Source of the DNA: Corynebacterium glaucum
GTDB taxonomy: Bacteria > Actinomycetota > Actinomycetes > Mycobacteriales > Mycobacteriaceae
DNA length: 64,000 bases
NCBI RefSeq assembly: GCF_002287505.1
Contig: NZ_CP019688.1
Span: 1,972,674-2,036,673, forward strand
Direction of reading: 5' to 3'
Positions 8,431-15,897 of this stretch are shown here, piece after piece. Position 1 is the stretch's first letter. Each line of letters starts with the position of its first letter. Below the pieces are notes generated by a model. The model was not told where the DNA came from, did no database searches, and saw nothing but the letters and a program-made list of their open reading frames with translations. Both the position numbers and the translations under genes were made by a program.

Positions 8431-9930
8431 TTATCCCTGCCAGCGCTCGGTGTCGGCGACCTCATCGGTGCCGTAGTCGTACTCGTCGATCAGGCCGCGG
8501 CGAGCCTGCGAGGCACGCTTGCGCTCGGCGGCGGAGGCGCGGTCCGTGCCGCCGAGACGGGCATCCTGGCCCCGACCGGCCAAGGTCGGATCGCCGCCGC
8601 GAGACGGCTCCCAGTCGAAGGAGACCTCGCCGATCGTCACCACATCGCCCTCGCGGGCACCGATCTTGCGCAGCGCGTCTTCCACACCGGCCTTCTCCAG
8701 GCGGTCGGAGAGGTAGCCCACCGCCTCGTCGTTTTCAAAGTCGGTTTGGCGGATCCAGCGCTCCGCCTTCTCGCCGGTGACAATCCAGCCGTCCGGGTAG
8801 ATCGGGTCGCGCTCGACCACGATGCCGGAATCCTTCGAGCGGCTCTGCAGGCGGATGACCTGCGGCTCCCCGCTCGCCTTCACACGCGGTTGCGCGGCGC
8901 GGGCCTGCTTCACTATCTCCCACATGGCCCACTTCAACTCATCGAGGCCCTCGCGCGTCGCGGTTGAAATCTCGAAGATCGGCCAGCCGAACTTCTCCTC
9001 GATGTCCGCGCGCAGGAACTCCGCAAGCTCGCGCCCGTCTGTCACGTCGATCTTGTTCAGCACCACCAGGCGCGGGCGCTCGCGCAGATCCCCCAGCCCG
9101 GTGTCCATGTCCAGCTGGTCGGCGTAGCTGTCCAGCTCAGCTTCCAGCGCTTCAATGTCAGAGATCGGGTCGCGCCCCGGCTCCATCGTCGCGGTGTCCA
9201 CGATGTGCGCCAGCACCGCCGTGCGCTCTATGTGGCGCAAAAAGTCCAGCCCCAGGCCCTTGCCTTCGCTCGCACCAGGAATCAGCCCCGGCACGTCGGC
9301 AATAGTAAAAGTATCGTGCCCGACATCGACCACCCCAAGGTTTGGGGCCAGGGTGGTAAAGGGGTAGTCAGCAATCTTCGGCTTTGCGGCAGAAAGCACG
9401 GAGATTAACGACGACTTCCCCGCCGACGGGAACCCGACCAGCCCAACGTCCGCCATGGATTTCAGCTCGAGGATAAGGTCGTGGGCCTCGCCCGGCTCAC
9501 CCTTGAGCGCGAACCCGGGTGCTTTGCGCTTCGCCGTCGCCAGCGCCGCGTTGCCCAACCCGCCGTAGCCGCCCTCCGCGGCGATGAAACGGGTGCCCGG
9601 CTCGGTGAGGTCGGCGAGGATCTCCCCTTCCGCGCTGCGCACGACGGTGCCCACCGGCACCTCTAAGATCAGGTCCTCGCCGCGGGCGCCGTTGCGGTGG
9701 TCGCCTTCGCCGTTGCCGCCGCGCTTCGCCTTCACGTGCGGGCGGAACTGGAAGTCCAGCAGCGTGTGCACCTGGGGCGAAACCTCGAGGATGATGTCGC
9801 CGCCGTGGCCGCCGTTGCCGCCGTCCGGGCCGCCCAGCGGCTTGAACTTCTCGCGGTGCACGGACGCACAGCCGTGCCCGCCGTCGCCGGCCTGCAAATG
9901 CAGCACCGCACGGTCAACGAATTGCGTCAT
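8431..9930 (-). CDS. obgE: GTPase Obg/CgtA
   Basis: Essential Obg GTPase that acts in 50S subunit maturation and stress responses. The 499-residue protein shows the glycine-rich Obg fold at the N-terminus ([29 protein letters not shown]), the G domain (P-loop [24 protein letters not shown]), then an OCT domain of the actinobacterial type and a charged tail. Order rplU-rpmA-obg is conserved in bacteria, but here a two-gene accessory system separates rpmA from obg. proB follows immediately. Confidence 0.95.
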   Translation of the reverse strand: MTQFVDRAVLHLQAGDGGHGCASVHREKFKPLGGPDGGNGGHGGDIILEVSPQVHTLLDFQFRPHVKAKRGGNGEGDHRNGARGEDLILEVPVGTVVRSAEGEILADLTEPGTRFIAAEGGYGGLGNAALATAKRKAPGFALKGEPGEAHDLILELKSMADVGLVGFPSAGKSSLISVLSAAKPKIADYPFTTLAPNLGVVDVGHDTFTIADVPGLIPGASEGKGLGLDFLRHIERTAVLAHIVDTATMEPGRDPISDIEALEAELDSYADQLDMDTGLGDLRERPRLVVLNKIDVTDGRELAEFLRADIEEKFGWPIFEISTATREGLDELKWAMWEIVKQARAAQPRVKASGEPQVIRLQSRSKDSGIVVERDPIYPDGWIVTGEKAERWIRQTDFENDEAVGYLSDRLEKAGVEDALRKIGAREGDVVTIGEVSFDWEPSRGGDPTLAGRGQDARLGGTDRASAAERKRASQARRGLIDEYDYGTDEVADTERWQG

Positions 9931-10019
9931 TGCGTCCGCCCTTCTCCCTAGTTACCTGGTGCATGTTAGTCGGTTGGTCAGCAGGTCCATATCTCTCGGG
10001 ACTAATAAGGTCATATCGA

Positions 10020-10049
10020 TTGCACAATTATTCCGATTGCGGAATAATT
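10020..10049 (+). promoter_or_regulatory. Promoter overlaid by perfect inverted repeat (operator)
   Basis: AATTATTCCG at 10026-10035 and CGGAATAATT at 10040-10049 form a perfect 10 bp inverted repeat with a 4 bp spacer. TTGCAC at 10020-10025 and AATAAT at 10043-10048 make a sigma-A-like promoter with a 17 bp spacer. The inverted repeat therefore covers the whole spacer and the -10 box. The simplest reading is autorepression of the downstream two-gene system by its HTH protein. Confidence 0.7.
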
Positions 10050-10089
10050 ACGTAATGTTCATTGCATTTCCATACCGTTGGGGCTGAGA

Positions 10090-10752
10090 GTGGGTTTCAC
10101 AGTCGAGGATTACGCGAACCAGTTGAACATTTCTCCTAGGCGAGTGCGGGCCCAGATACAGGACGGCCAGATACGGGCACGGAAGATCGGTAACACATGG
10201 CAAATTCTCGATCCCCCTCCCGTGGTACAAAAGGTGCGGTTGCCCGGACCCAAACTTTCGACACGCTCGTTTGATCAGCTCGCTGAGTACCTCGACCTTC
10301 GGGGGAAAGTACTGAACCCTCAGGAGAGATTTCGGAGCTCACAGAGGGCGAGCCATATTGCCAACGGCGGGTTGCCGGTGGCGTTGGCCTATGCAGATCG
10401 CAACGGAGTGAACGTTAGCTATTACTCCGCCGAGAACGAAGACTTGGAGCATTTGCGACGCGACTCACGCATTCTTTTAACGGGCGTATCGCACCCAAGC
10501 TCTGCCATAGCTACACAAACGGTGGACGGATATGTAGCCCAAGAACAATTCCAGGCTCTCACGGATATGTATTTCTTGGAGGAGGTCCCTCGCGGAGAAA
10601 ACAACGTTACTCTCCGCAAAGCCAACTCTGTCCCGGTGCGGCTCGGAAGACTTCACATTCTTACAGACCTCGCCGGGGACACCAGCTCGAGGTCCGTCGA
10701 CGCCGCCGAACGAATTTTGGATGAGATCCGGGAGGATTTGCCTTATGCCTGA
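10090..10752 (+). CDS. HTH protein, putative antitoxin of an AbiE-like pair
   Basis: Unfamiliar protein of about 220 residues. Residues 3-42 (FTVEDYANQLNISPRRVRAQ, then GQIRARKIGNTWQIL) are a MerR/excisionase-type winged helix-turn-helix; the rest has no motif I recognise. The start is taken at GTG 10090; a TTG at 10078 is in frame. Its stop overlaps the ATG of the nucleotidyltransferase gene by 8 bp (ATGCCTGA). Order and overlap match antitoxin-toxin pairs such as AbiEi-AbiEii, but AbiEi normally has a different N-terminal winged helix. Codon use looks less GC-biased than in the neighbouring obg and ribosomal genes, suggesting acquisition. Confidence 0.7.
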   Translation: MGFTVEDYANQLNISPRRVRAQIQDGQIRARKIGNTWQILDPPPVVQKVRLPGPKLSTRSFDQLAEYLDLRGKVLNPQERFRSSQRASHIANGGLPVALAYADRNGVNVSYYSAENEDLEHLRRDSRILLTGVSHPSSAIATQTVDGYVAQEQFQALTDMYFLEEVPRGENNVTLRKANSVPVRLGRLHILTDLAGDTSSRSVDAAERILDEIREDLPYA

Positions 10753-11500
10753 GGAACCAATCCGGCTCTTCACTACAGATCCGAGCGAGCGCGCCTCGTG
10801 GGAAGGCCTCAGGGACTTAGCGGAAGTGCTACCCCTCGGCTGGTCCCTGGCAGGAGGCACCCTCGTCAGGCTGCACACGACAGAACGGAACGCCGCTTCC
10901 ACTCGATCTACTACCGACATCGATCTAATTCTGGACATTCGCGCCCACCCGAGAACCAAGCACAACGTGGGTCACGCGCTGAGTGGATGCGGTTTTCGTA
11001 TTGCCCAGCCACCAAATCCAGCTGGGCACGATCATCGTTGGGAACGTCCTGTTGCGGGGGAACGAGATATCAAGGCCCAGATTGACGTTCTAGCACCCTC
11101 GGGTCTCCGTCCCAGTACGTACGAAAAGAAATTTCCCGGAATCGGGCGTTTGCTTGCAACCAGAGGTGCGCAGTTCGGTATCGACCGTTCGGAGCTAGTG
11201 ACCGTTACAGTTGACGACGAGTTGACACTCACCGTCAACCGACCAGATGCGATAGGCGCGCTCTACGAAAAGTGCTCTGCACTCCTGAACCACAGCGACA
11301 CGAAGAAGCGCCGCCACTACGAAGACATCAACCAACTATGCGCCGTTCTTGATTTTGAAGATCGTCAAGCTTTGGGAGACCTCCGACAGAAAGAACTCAA
11401 GCGGCTCAGCTGGGGGATTGAGCAAACGATCATCGCGCTCGGGACGCAGACCGACGAGCGAACCCAACGTGTTGAGCGACTCATTAGAAGACGTAACTGA
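10745..11500 (+). CDS. Nucleotidyltransferase, putative AbiEii-like toxin
   Basis: A 251-residue protein with DNA-polymerase-beta-type nucleotidyltransferase motifs: a glycine pair in SLAGGTLVRLH (37-38), the catalytic DID in STTDIDLIL (58-60), a third acidic residue in AQIDVL (112-114), and a later basic/acidic helix pair (ALYEKCSALL and KKRRHYEDINQL) like AbiEii motifs. AbiEii/MenT enzymes inhibit growth by adding nucleotides to tRNA or a related target. It overlaps the HTH gene by 8 bp and is probably its toxic partner. An alternative is a metabolic or resistance nucleotidyltransferase, but the operon favours toxin-antitoxin or abortive infection. Confidence 0.7.
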   Translation: MPEEPIRLFTTDPSERASWEGLRDLAEVLPLGWSLAGGTLVRLHTTERNAASTRSTTDIDLILDIRAHPRTKHNVGHALSGCGFRIAQPPNPAGHDHRWERPVAGERDIKAQIDVLAPSGLRPSTYEKKFPGIGRLLATRGAQFGIDRSELVTVTVDDELTLTVNRPDAIGALYEKCSALLNHSDTKKRRHYEDINQLCAVLDFEDRQALGDLRQKELKRLSWGIEQTIIALGTQTDERTQRVERLIRRRN

Positions 11501-11514
11501 TCCAGCAACAGCAA

Positions 11515-11553
11515 ACGGCGCGCCGAGATCGTGGGAGATCTGCGACGCGCCGT
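11515..11553 (-). terminator. Hairpin downstream of rplU-rpmA
   Basis: ACGGCGCG (11515-11522) pairs with CGCGCCGT (11546-11553), and an inner AGATC/GATCT adds a second stem. On the minus strand the hairpin lies about 18 bases after the rpmA stop and is followed only by TTTG, so as an intrinsic terminator it is weak in the U-tract. The hairpin also separates rpmA from the convergent nucleotidyltransferase gene. Confidence 0.6.
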
Positions 11554-11570
11554 CGTCAAGCGAAAAGCTC

Positions 11571-11915
11571 TTATGCCGTAGCGGTGGCCTCTTCGGTGGT
11601 GCCTTCCTCGACAACACCTGCTGCCTCGGCAGCCTCGAGAACCTCGGAAGCCACACCCTCGCCGTCAGCCGGGACGATGTTGACCACGCGACGCTTCTTC
11701 TTGATGCCGAACTGAACAGCGCCAGCGGTCAGCGCGAACAGCGTGTCGTCGCCGCCGCGGCCGACGTTGTCGCCCGGGTGGAACTTGGTGCCACGCTGGC
11801 GAACCAGGATCTCGCCGGCCTTGACCTGCTGGCCACCAAAGCGCTTCACGCCGAGGCGCTTCGACTCGGAGTCACGGCCGTTCGCGGAGCTGGATGCACC
11901 CTTCTTGTGTGCCAT
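11571..11915 (-). CDS. rpmA: 50S ribosomal protein L27
   Basis: Ribosomal protein L27; its N-terminus reaches the peptidyl transferase centre. [17 protein letters not shown] and the [15 protein letters not shown] segment are diagnostic. There is no cleavable N-terminal extension. At 114 residues it is longer than the usual 85-90: after the conserved core ending in VVNIVPA there is an acidic Ala/Glu-rich tail of about 28 residues. It follows rplU with a 15 bp gap. Confidence 0.96.
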   Translation of the reverse strand: MAHKKGASSSANGRDSESKRLGVKRFGGQQVKAGEILVRQRGTKFHPGDNVGRGGDDTLFALTAGAVQFGIKKKRRVVNIVPADGEGVASEVLEAAEAAGVVEEGTTEEATATA

Positions 11916-11930
11916 TGTTTCTGTCTCCCT

Positions 11931-12236
11931 TTACTTGATACCGGTGATCTTGACGGTGGTCAGCGGCTGGCGGTGGCCCTGGCGGACCTTGTAGCCAGTC
12001 TTATTCTTGTACTTGAGGATGTCGATCTTCTTGCCCTTGCCGTGCTCGACGATCTCAGCCTCAACCTTCACCTTGGACAGATCAGACGTGCCGGAGGTGA
12101 CATCTGCGCCGTTGACGAGAAGGATCGGGGTGAGCTCAACTTTGTCGCCAGCTTCGCCCTCAAGCTTCTCGATCTTGACCAGATCGCCTTCGGCAACCTT
12201 GTACTGCTTGCCGCCGGTCTTGACGATCGCGTACAT
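11931..12236 (-). CDS. rplU: 50S ribosomal protein L21
   Basis: Ribosomal protein L21, 101 residues, binding 23S r[21 protein letters not shown] at the N-terminus and the C-terminal [17 protein letters not shown] are signatures. First gene of the rplU-rpmA transcript. In most actinobacteria rne lies immediately upstream; here about 8.6 kb of other genes intervenes, so rplU must have its own promoter, probably in 12237-12420. Confidence 0.97.
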   Translation of the reverse strand: MYAIVKTGGKQYKVAEGDLVKIEKLEGEAGDKVELTPILLVNGADVTSGTSDLSKVKVEAEIVEHGKGKKIDILKYKNKTGYKVRQGHRQPLTTVKITGIK

Positions 12237-12522
12237 AGAGGGTTACCCCTTTACTCAACTCGCACGCCCCCGGCATGCAACGGTGAGCGTTTGGAACAGT
12301 GTTTTCATTCAGCGTTTCGGGCGGTTTCGACCCGCCGTGCCCGCATGCTTGGGCAACAAGGCGGTGACGCCCCAAAACAGCGACTGTCATAGGCTACACT
12401 GCCCCCACAACAAAGACCAAACCGCTCGGCGCGGGAACATTCGCACCCAGCCACCCATTACACTGACGGAAGACGAGTGCTGTTCCACCCGCTCACCGAC
12501 ACGTGAAAGGAGGTCTTGAACG
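12237..12522. promoter_or_regulatory. Divergent leader of rplU and the acidic-protein gene
   Basis: Non-coding 286 bp. On the plus strand GGCTACACT near 12393-12401 looks like a -10 element, and a strong ribosome binding site (AAAGGAGGTC) precedes the ATG at 12523. On the minus strand the region should hold the rplU promoter and a GC-rich leader with short inverted repeats (GGCGGTTTCGACCCGCC near 12328). Ribosomal leader structure is likely but not assigned. Confidence 0.4.
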
Positions 12523-12939
12523 ATGAACGAGTTCACCGAAGCATACAATCTTCCGCCGTTTAGCGATCTGTTCGGCGACTCCGGTTTATCTGACGACGCG
12601 TTGTCGCAGATGCTGACAGTCGCCGTCGACCCCGCAATCCCCGACCCGGGAACCGATCTCATTCCAGACCCCGACACGCTTGTCGCTGATACCGAGGACG
12701 CACTCGACATCGACCTCGGGGATCTGGACGATGGATCGCACGATCCGGACACGGATCCGGTTCCGGGGCTCGACGAGGGCAGTTCGCTTATCGACGGCTC
12801 CTTGGACCCCTTTTCCCAACCTCCCACCGAAAGTCCTGATCCGCTCGAAGAGCTGGGCAGCGATCCCGGCGACGACTTGGGCCAGGATCTCGGCGGGTTT
12901 GACGGCAGCCTCGGCGATGACCCGTTGGCGGACTTCTAG
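12523..12939 (+). CDS. Hypothetical acidic Asp/Pro-rich protein upstream of an ECF sigma gene
   Basis: I do not recognise this 138-residue protein. It is extremely acidic, with repeated Asp-Pro and Asp-Gly units (IPDPGTDLIPDPD, DIDLGDLDDGSHDPDTDP), almost no basic residues, no cysteine, no signal peptide and no membrane segment. Only residues 1-35 (MNEFTEAYNLPPFSDLFGD and following) look like an ordered segment. An excellent ribosome binding site (AAAGGAGG) precedes the ATG. The sigma factor gene starts 8 bp downstream, so they are almost certainly co-translated. The pairing suggests a regulator or partner of the sigma factor, but it lacks the zinc motif of classical anti-sigma factors. A GTCGATAAGC copy (12786-12795) lies inside. 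Confidence 0.7.
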   Translation: MNEFTEAYNLPPFSDLFGDSGLSDDALSQMLTVAVDPAIPDPGTDLIPDPDTLVADTEDALDIDLGDLDDGSHDPDTDPVPGLDEGSSLIDGSLDPFSQPPTESPDPLEELGSDPGDDLGQDLGGFDGSLGDDPLADF

Positions 12940-12947
12940 GAGCCACA

Positions 12948-13481
12948 GTGGATCGTACCGAGGAATTACAGCTAGTCGCCCGCGCGCAGTCCGGGGACCA
13001 ACAGGCGTATGCAGCCCTCATCCGCGAGGCAAATCGGCGGATGTGGGCTGTTGCCCTGTCCATTACCGGCAACCACCACGATGCCGAAGACGCGATGCAA
13101 AACGCGATGATTTCCGCGTGGAAGAACATTGAGAAGTTCCGCCCCGAAGCGAAGTTCTCTACTTGGATGTACCGGATCACCTCCAACGCCGCGCTTGAGA
13201 TTCTGCGCAAGCGTCGCGATGTGCCCGACGATGAGGCCGGCGCCGAGGAAGCCGACTCCTCGATGCCGCTACAACAGCGCATCACCGACATTATGGTGGT
13301 GCGCCAAGCATTGGAGACGCTTGAGCCGGATTTCAAAGAAGTGCTCGTCCTGCGCGAGTACGCGTCGCTGTCCTACGAGGAGATCGCCGCGCACCAGGGC
13401 GTACCGGTGGCGACGGTGAAGAGCCGCCTGAACCGCGCGCGCAACAAGCTCAAGGACGCGATCGGCGCCGACGGGGTGTAG
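12948..13481 (+). CDS. ECF RNA polymerase sigma factor
   Basis: Extracytoplasmic-function sigma-70 factor, 177 residues from GTG. Region 2 is at about residues 12-80 (AYAALIREANRRMWAVAL, GNHHDAEDAMQNAMISAWKN, FSTWMYRITSNAALEILRKR). Region 4 is at about 115-170 (LEPDFKEVLVLREY, LSYEEIAAHQGVPVATVKSR). The linker is acidic. It follows the acidic protein gene by 8 bp. No zinc-binding anti-sigma gene is adjacent. It converges on the Hsp70/dynamin operon. It differs enough from the standard SigH/SigE/SigM that I give no symbol; its regulon is unknown. Confidence 0.92.
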   Translation: MDRTEELQLVARAQSGDQQAYAALIREANRRMWAVALSITGNHHDAEDAMQNAMISAWKNIEKFRPEAKFSTWMYRITSNAALEILRKRRDVPDDEAGAEEADSSMPLQQRITDIMVVRQALETLEPDFKEVLVLREYASLSYEEIAAHQGVPVATVKSRLNRARNKLKDAIGADGV

Positions 13482-13522
13482 CGGGTTTTCCGCCTCGCGG
13501 AATTTCCGCTTAGCGGAACCCG
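13482..13522. repeat. Two tandem TTCCGC-N3-GCGGAA palindromes inside a larger inverted repeat
   Basis: TTCCGC-CTC-GCGGAA at 13488-13502 and TTCCGC-TTA-GCGGAA at 13504-13518 are perfect 15 bp palindromes, 16 bp apart. They are enclosed by CGGGTT (13482-13487) and AACCCG (13517-13522). The element starts right after the sigma factor stop codon. No T-run follows on either strand. A related three-copy array lies at 47151-47199. Confidence 0.75.
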
Positions 13523-13671
13523 GGCTGCTGCGCCCACTCGGTAGCCACGGCCTGACTAGCGCCGCTAGCAGGCATTCATCACTGTAGGCCGGGCGTTGCG
13601 CAACGCATCAGCGAGGGCTAAATAGTCGTGATCGATCTAATCGATCACCCGACCGGAGCAACCATCAAGCA
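13523..13671. other. Intergenic stretch between convergent genes
   Basis: About 150 bp between the sigma-factor palindromes and the end of the Hsp70-like gene. It contains a CTAGCGCCGCTAG palindrome around 13557 and ATCGATCTAATCGAT around 13631. I see no reading frame or clear terminator. Confidence 0.4.
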
Positions 13672-15825
13672 TCATAGAAACCCAAGCTTTTCGAGGCCAC
13701 TGCGCACCTTAGTCTTCTCGTCGTTTTCATCGGTACCATTTTTACCAACAAAAACGACCATTAGTTGCTGATCTGGGTAGTACACGGCAGCATTCGGCAA
13801 TCCCCCAAACTGGTAATTCAAAAAATAGATCTCTGGGCTTCCATTTGCCCATTGTTCAGGAGCCGGTTCATTAAACGCCGCCAAGTCGTCCCGGGCCTGC
13901 TTTGCTGGATCGCCTACAATCAAACGTGGCGCAAGCAATTCGTTTTCAGGCCACAAGGCTTGCTCTGCGTTACACGAGTGGTACGGAGTCTGTTTGTCCT
14001 TTAGCCAATCCTTGCCAAAGTCACTTCCGACTGGTTTGGGGTCAACCTTGCAAACTCGAATGGCTTCGCGGAACTGGGCGGGCAAGTAGCCAACGTCGCC
14101 AAAAAGAACGTCCATTGGCTCGTACGAGTTGCCGGATTTCGGGGTACTCGGCGTTGCTGCATCGCTTGCGCTGGTGGATGCGGGGGCTGCAGACGTCGCT
14201 TGATCCGTAGTTGGTGTTGAGTTGTCCGCCTCGGTGGTGGGTGCGGCCATGGTTTGTGTGGGGTCGTTTTCTCCATCACCATCGTTGCCGCTGAGTGCCC
14301 ACCAGCCGATACCGGCGAGCAACGCAACAGCGGCTACCCCAACGCCGGCAAACAGCGGAACATTTGACTTCTTCGTCGTAGTTGTCTGCGCACTCGACGG
14401 CACTGACCCAGCCGGGGAGTGTGCATACTGCGAACCACCAGACTGCGTCAACGAATCACTGCCATACGCCGCCGGCTGTCCATACTGCGGTGCTTGACCC
14501 TGCGAGTAACTCTGCGACTGCCCCTGCGTCTCGAATGGCTGGGTCTGACCGACATTGGACTGGTCCGGCTGGGCTGGCTGCCCAGTACGCGAGGAGCCAA
14601 ACTGACCTGCTCCTGGAGCAACTGCAGAAAAACCACCTTGCGCGGTCCCAGCACCGGCACCAGTACCCGGGCCATCGCCAAACGGGTTCACACCCGAACC
14701 CGAAGCTGCTGCACGCTGCGATCCCTGCCCCGGCTGCACCGGCTCGGTAAAGCCCTGCATCGTCGCCACGAGCGCACCACGGCACACCACAGTCTTCGGG
14801 TCGTCAAGACGCATCACACGACCGACCTTGCCCAACTCATCTTGCACATACGGAATACGCGACGAGCCGCCGGTGAGGTAGATCGGGGTGTCCGAACTCT
14901 CCACACCCGCCTCGCGCAGCACCGCCTGCGTCATCTCTGCGGCACGCTCAATCGGCTGCGCAATGATCCTGGTGAACTCATCGCGCGTAATCAGGACATC
15001 TCGCTCACCGGCGGGCGAAGAAATCGTCACCGTCGCCGACGTGGTGTCAGAAAGCATCTCCTTGGCTTCACGAATGTTCTCCTGCAACGCATTCATTACC
15101 GATGCAGGAGCCTTGCGCAGCGAATCAGCCAAATCCGGATCATCATGATCAATCTGGTCAATCACCCAGCGGAACACAAGGTTGTCAATGGTGCGCCCGC
15201 CAAGCGAGTTATCGCCCTTGGCCGCCACCACACGGTAGTCACCATTCTCCGCAGCTCGCAGCACCGCGATATCCAGCGTGCCACCACCGAAGTCGAACAC
15301 CGCCACATGCTCACCAGCAGCAACCCGCTGCTGCGCCGCATAGTGAATCGCCGCAGCACGCGGCTCCGAAATCGTCCGCAGATTCTGCGCCGTTACCCCG
15401 GCCTCTTGAGCGGCATCCACAAGGTTGCCCAACGCTGTATGCGACCAACGCTCCGGGTGCGTCAACGTCACCGACGCTGGTTCATCACCACCATGCTGCG
15501 ACTTCGCACGGTCAATGATCTCTCGGATGACCGCCGAGAACACCAGCTGGGTCGACACATCGTCGCCCTCCAGCTGGATCGTGTCATGGTCGATAAACCG
15601 CTTTGGCGACAGAACCAGGCGCGAGGGGTCGCGCCGGCCTGCCAGTAACGCCGAGTCGCCACTCACCACAGTGGAACCATCCGATTCCACGAAAATGGCC
15701 GACGGCATCAGGTTTGAGCGGTGGCTCAGGGCCAGCGCCTCCACCGATCCACCAAACGGGCTCGTGTGTGCCGCGGCCGAATTCGACGTTCCGAAATCAA
15801 TCGCCAAATGCCACGATCCAGCCAT
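13672..15825 (-). CDS. Membrane-anchored Hsp70-like protein
   Basis: A 717-residue protein. The N-terminal 360 residues are an Hsp70/actin-type ATPase: phosphate-1 AIDFGTSNSAAAHT, phosphate-2 VFDFGGGTLDIAV, adenosine motif YLTGGSSRIPYV. The Hsp70 substrate-binding domain is missing. Instead there is a Gly/Gln/Ser-rich linker of about 125 residues, one transmembrane segment at about 488-511 (VPLFAGVGVAAVALLAGIGW), a Thr/Ser/Ala-rich spacer, and an exported C-terminal domain of about 145 residues with two cysteines (IRVCKVDPK, YHSCNAEQ). The ATPase should be cytoplasmic and the tail outside. ATG 15825 is preferred over 15837 because GGGAG precedes it. It follows two dynamin-like GTPase genes. 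Confidence 0.85.
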   Translation of the reverse strand: MAGSWHLAIDFGTSNSAAAHTSPFGGSVEALALSHRSNLMPSAIFVESDGSTVVSGDSALLAGRRDPSRLVLSPKRFIDHDTIQLEGDDVSTQLVFSAVIREIIDRAKSQHGGDEPASVTLTHPERWSHTALGNLVDAAQEAGVTAQNLRTISEPRAAAIHYAAQQRVAAGEHVAVFDFGGGTLDIAVLRAAENGDYRVVAAKGDNSLGGRTIDNLVFRWVIDQIDHDDPDLADSLRKAPASVMNALQENIREAKEMLSDTTSATVTISSPAGERDVLITRDEFTRIIAQPIERAAEMTQAVLREAGVESSDTPIYLTGGSSRIPYVQDELGKVGRVMRLDDPKTVVCRGALVATMQGFTEPVQPGQGSQRAAASGSGVNPFGDGPGTGAGAGTAQGGFSAVAPGAGQFGSSRTGQPAQPDQSNVGQTQPFETQGQSQSYSQGQAPQYGQPAAYGSDSLTQSGGSQYAHSPAGSVPSSAQTTTTKKSNVPLFAGVGVAAVALLAGIGWWALSGNDGDGENDPTQTMAAPTTEADNSTPTTDQATSAAPASTSASDAATPSTPKSGNSYEPMDVLFGDVGYLPAQFREAIRVCKVDPKPVGSDFGKDWLKDKQTPYHSCNAEQALWPENELLAPRLIVGDPAKQARDDLAAFNEPAPEQWANGSPEIYFLNYQFGGLPNAAVYYPDQQLMVVFVGKNGTDENDEKTKVRSGLEKLGFL

Positions 15826-15897
15826 AACTACTCCCATGTCGCTTAGATCCAGGTAACAGTTTGGTAAGTCTAGTCAGACTTACTGGTTTCCGACTAG

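Noticed and set aside
14419..15648. 409-residue plus-strand frame opposite the Hsp70-like gene
   Set aside because: Arg/His-rich translation with no domain; it lies on the strand opposite intact ATPase motifs.
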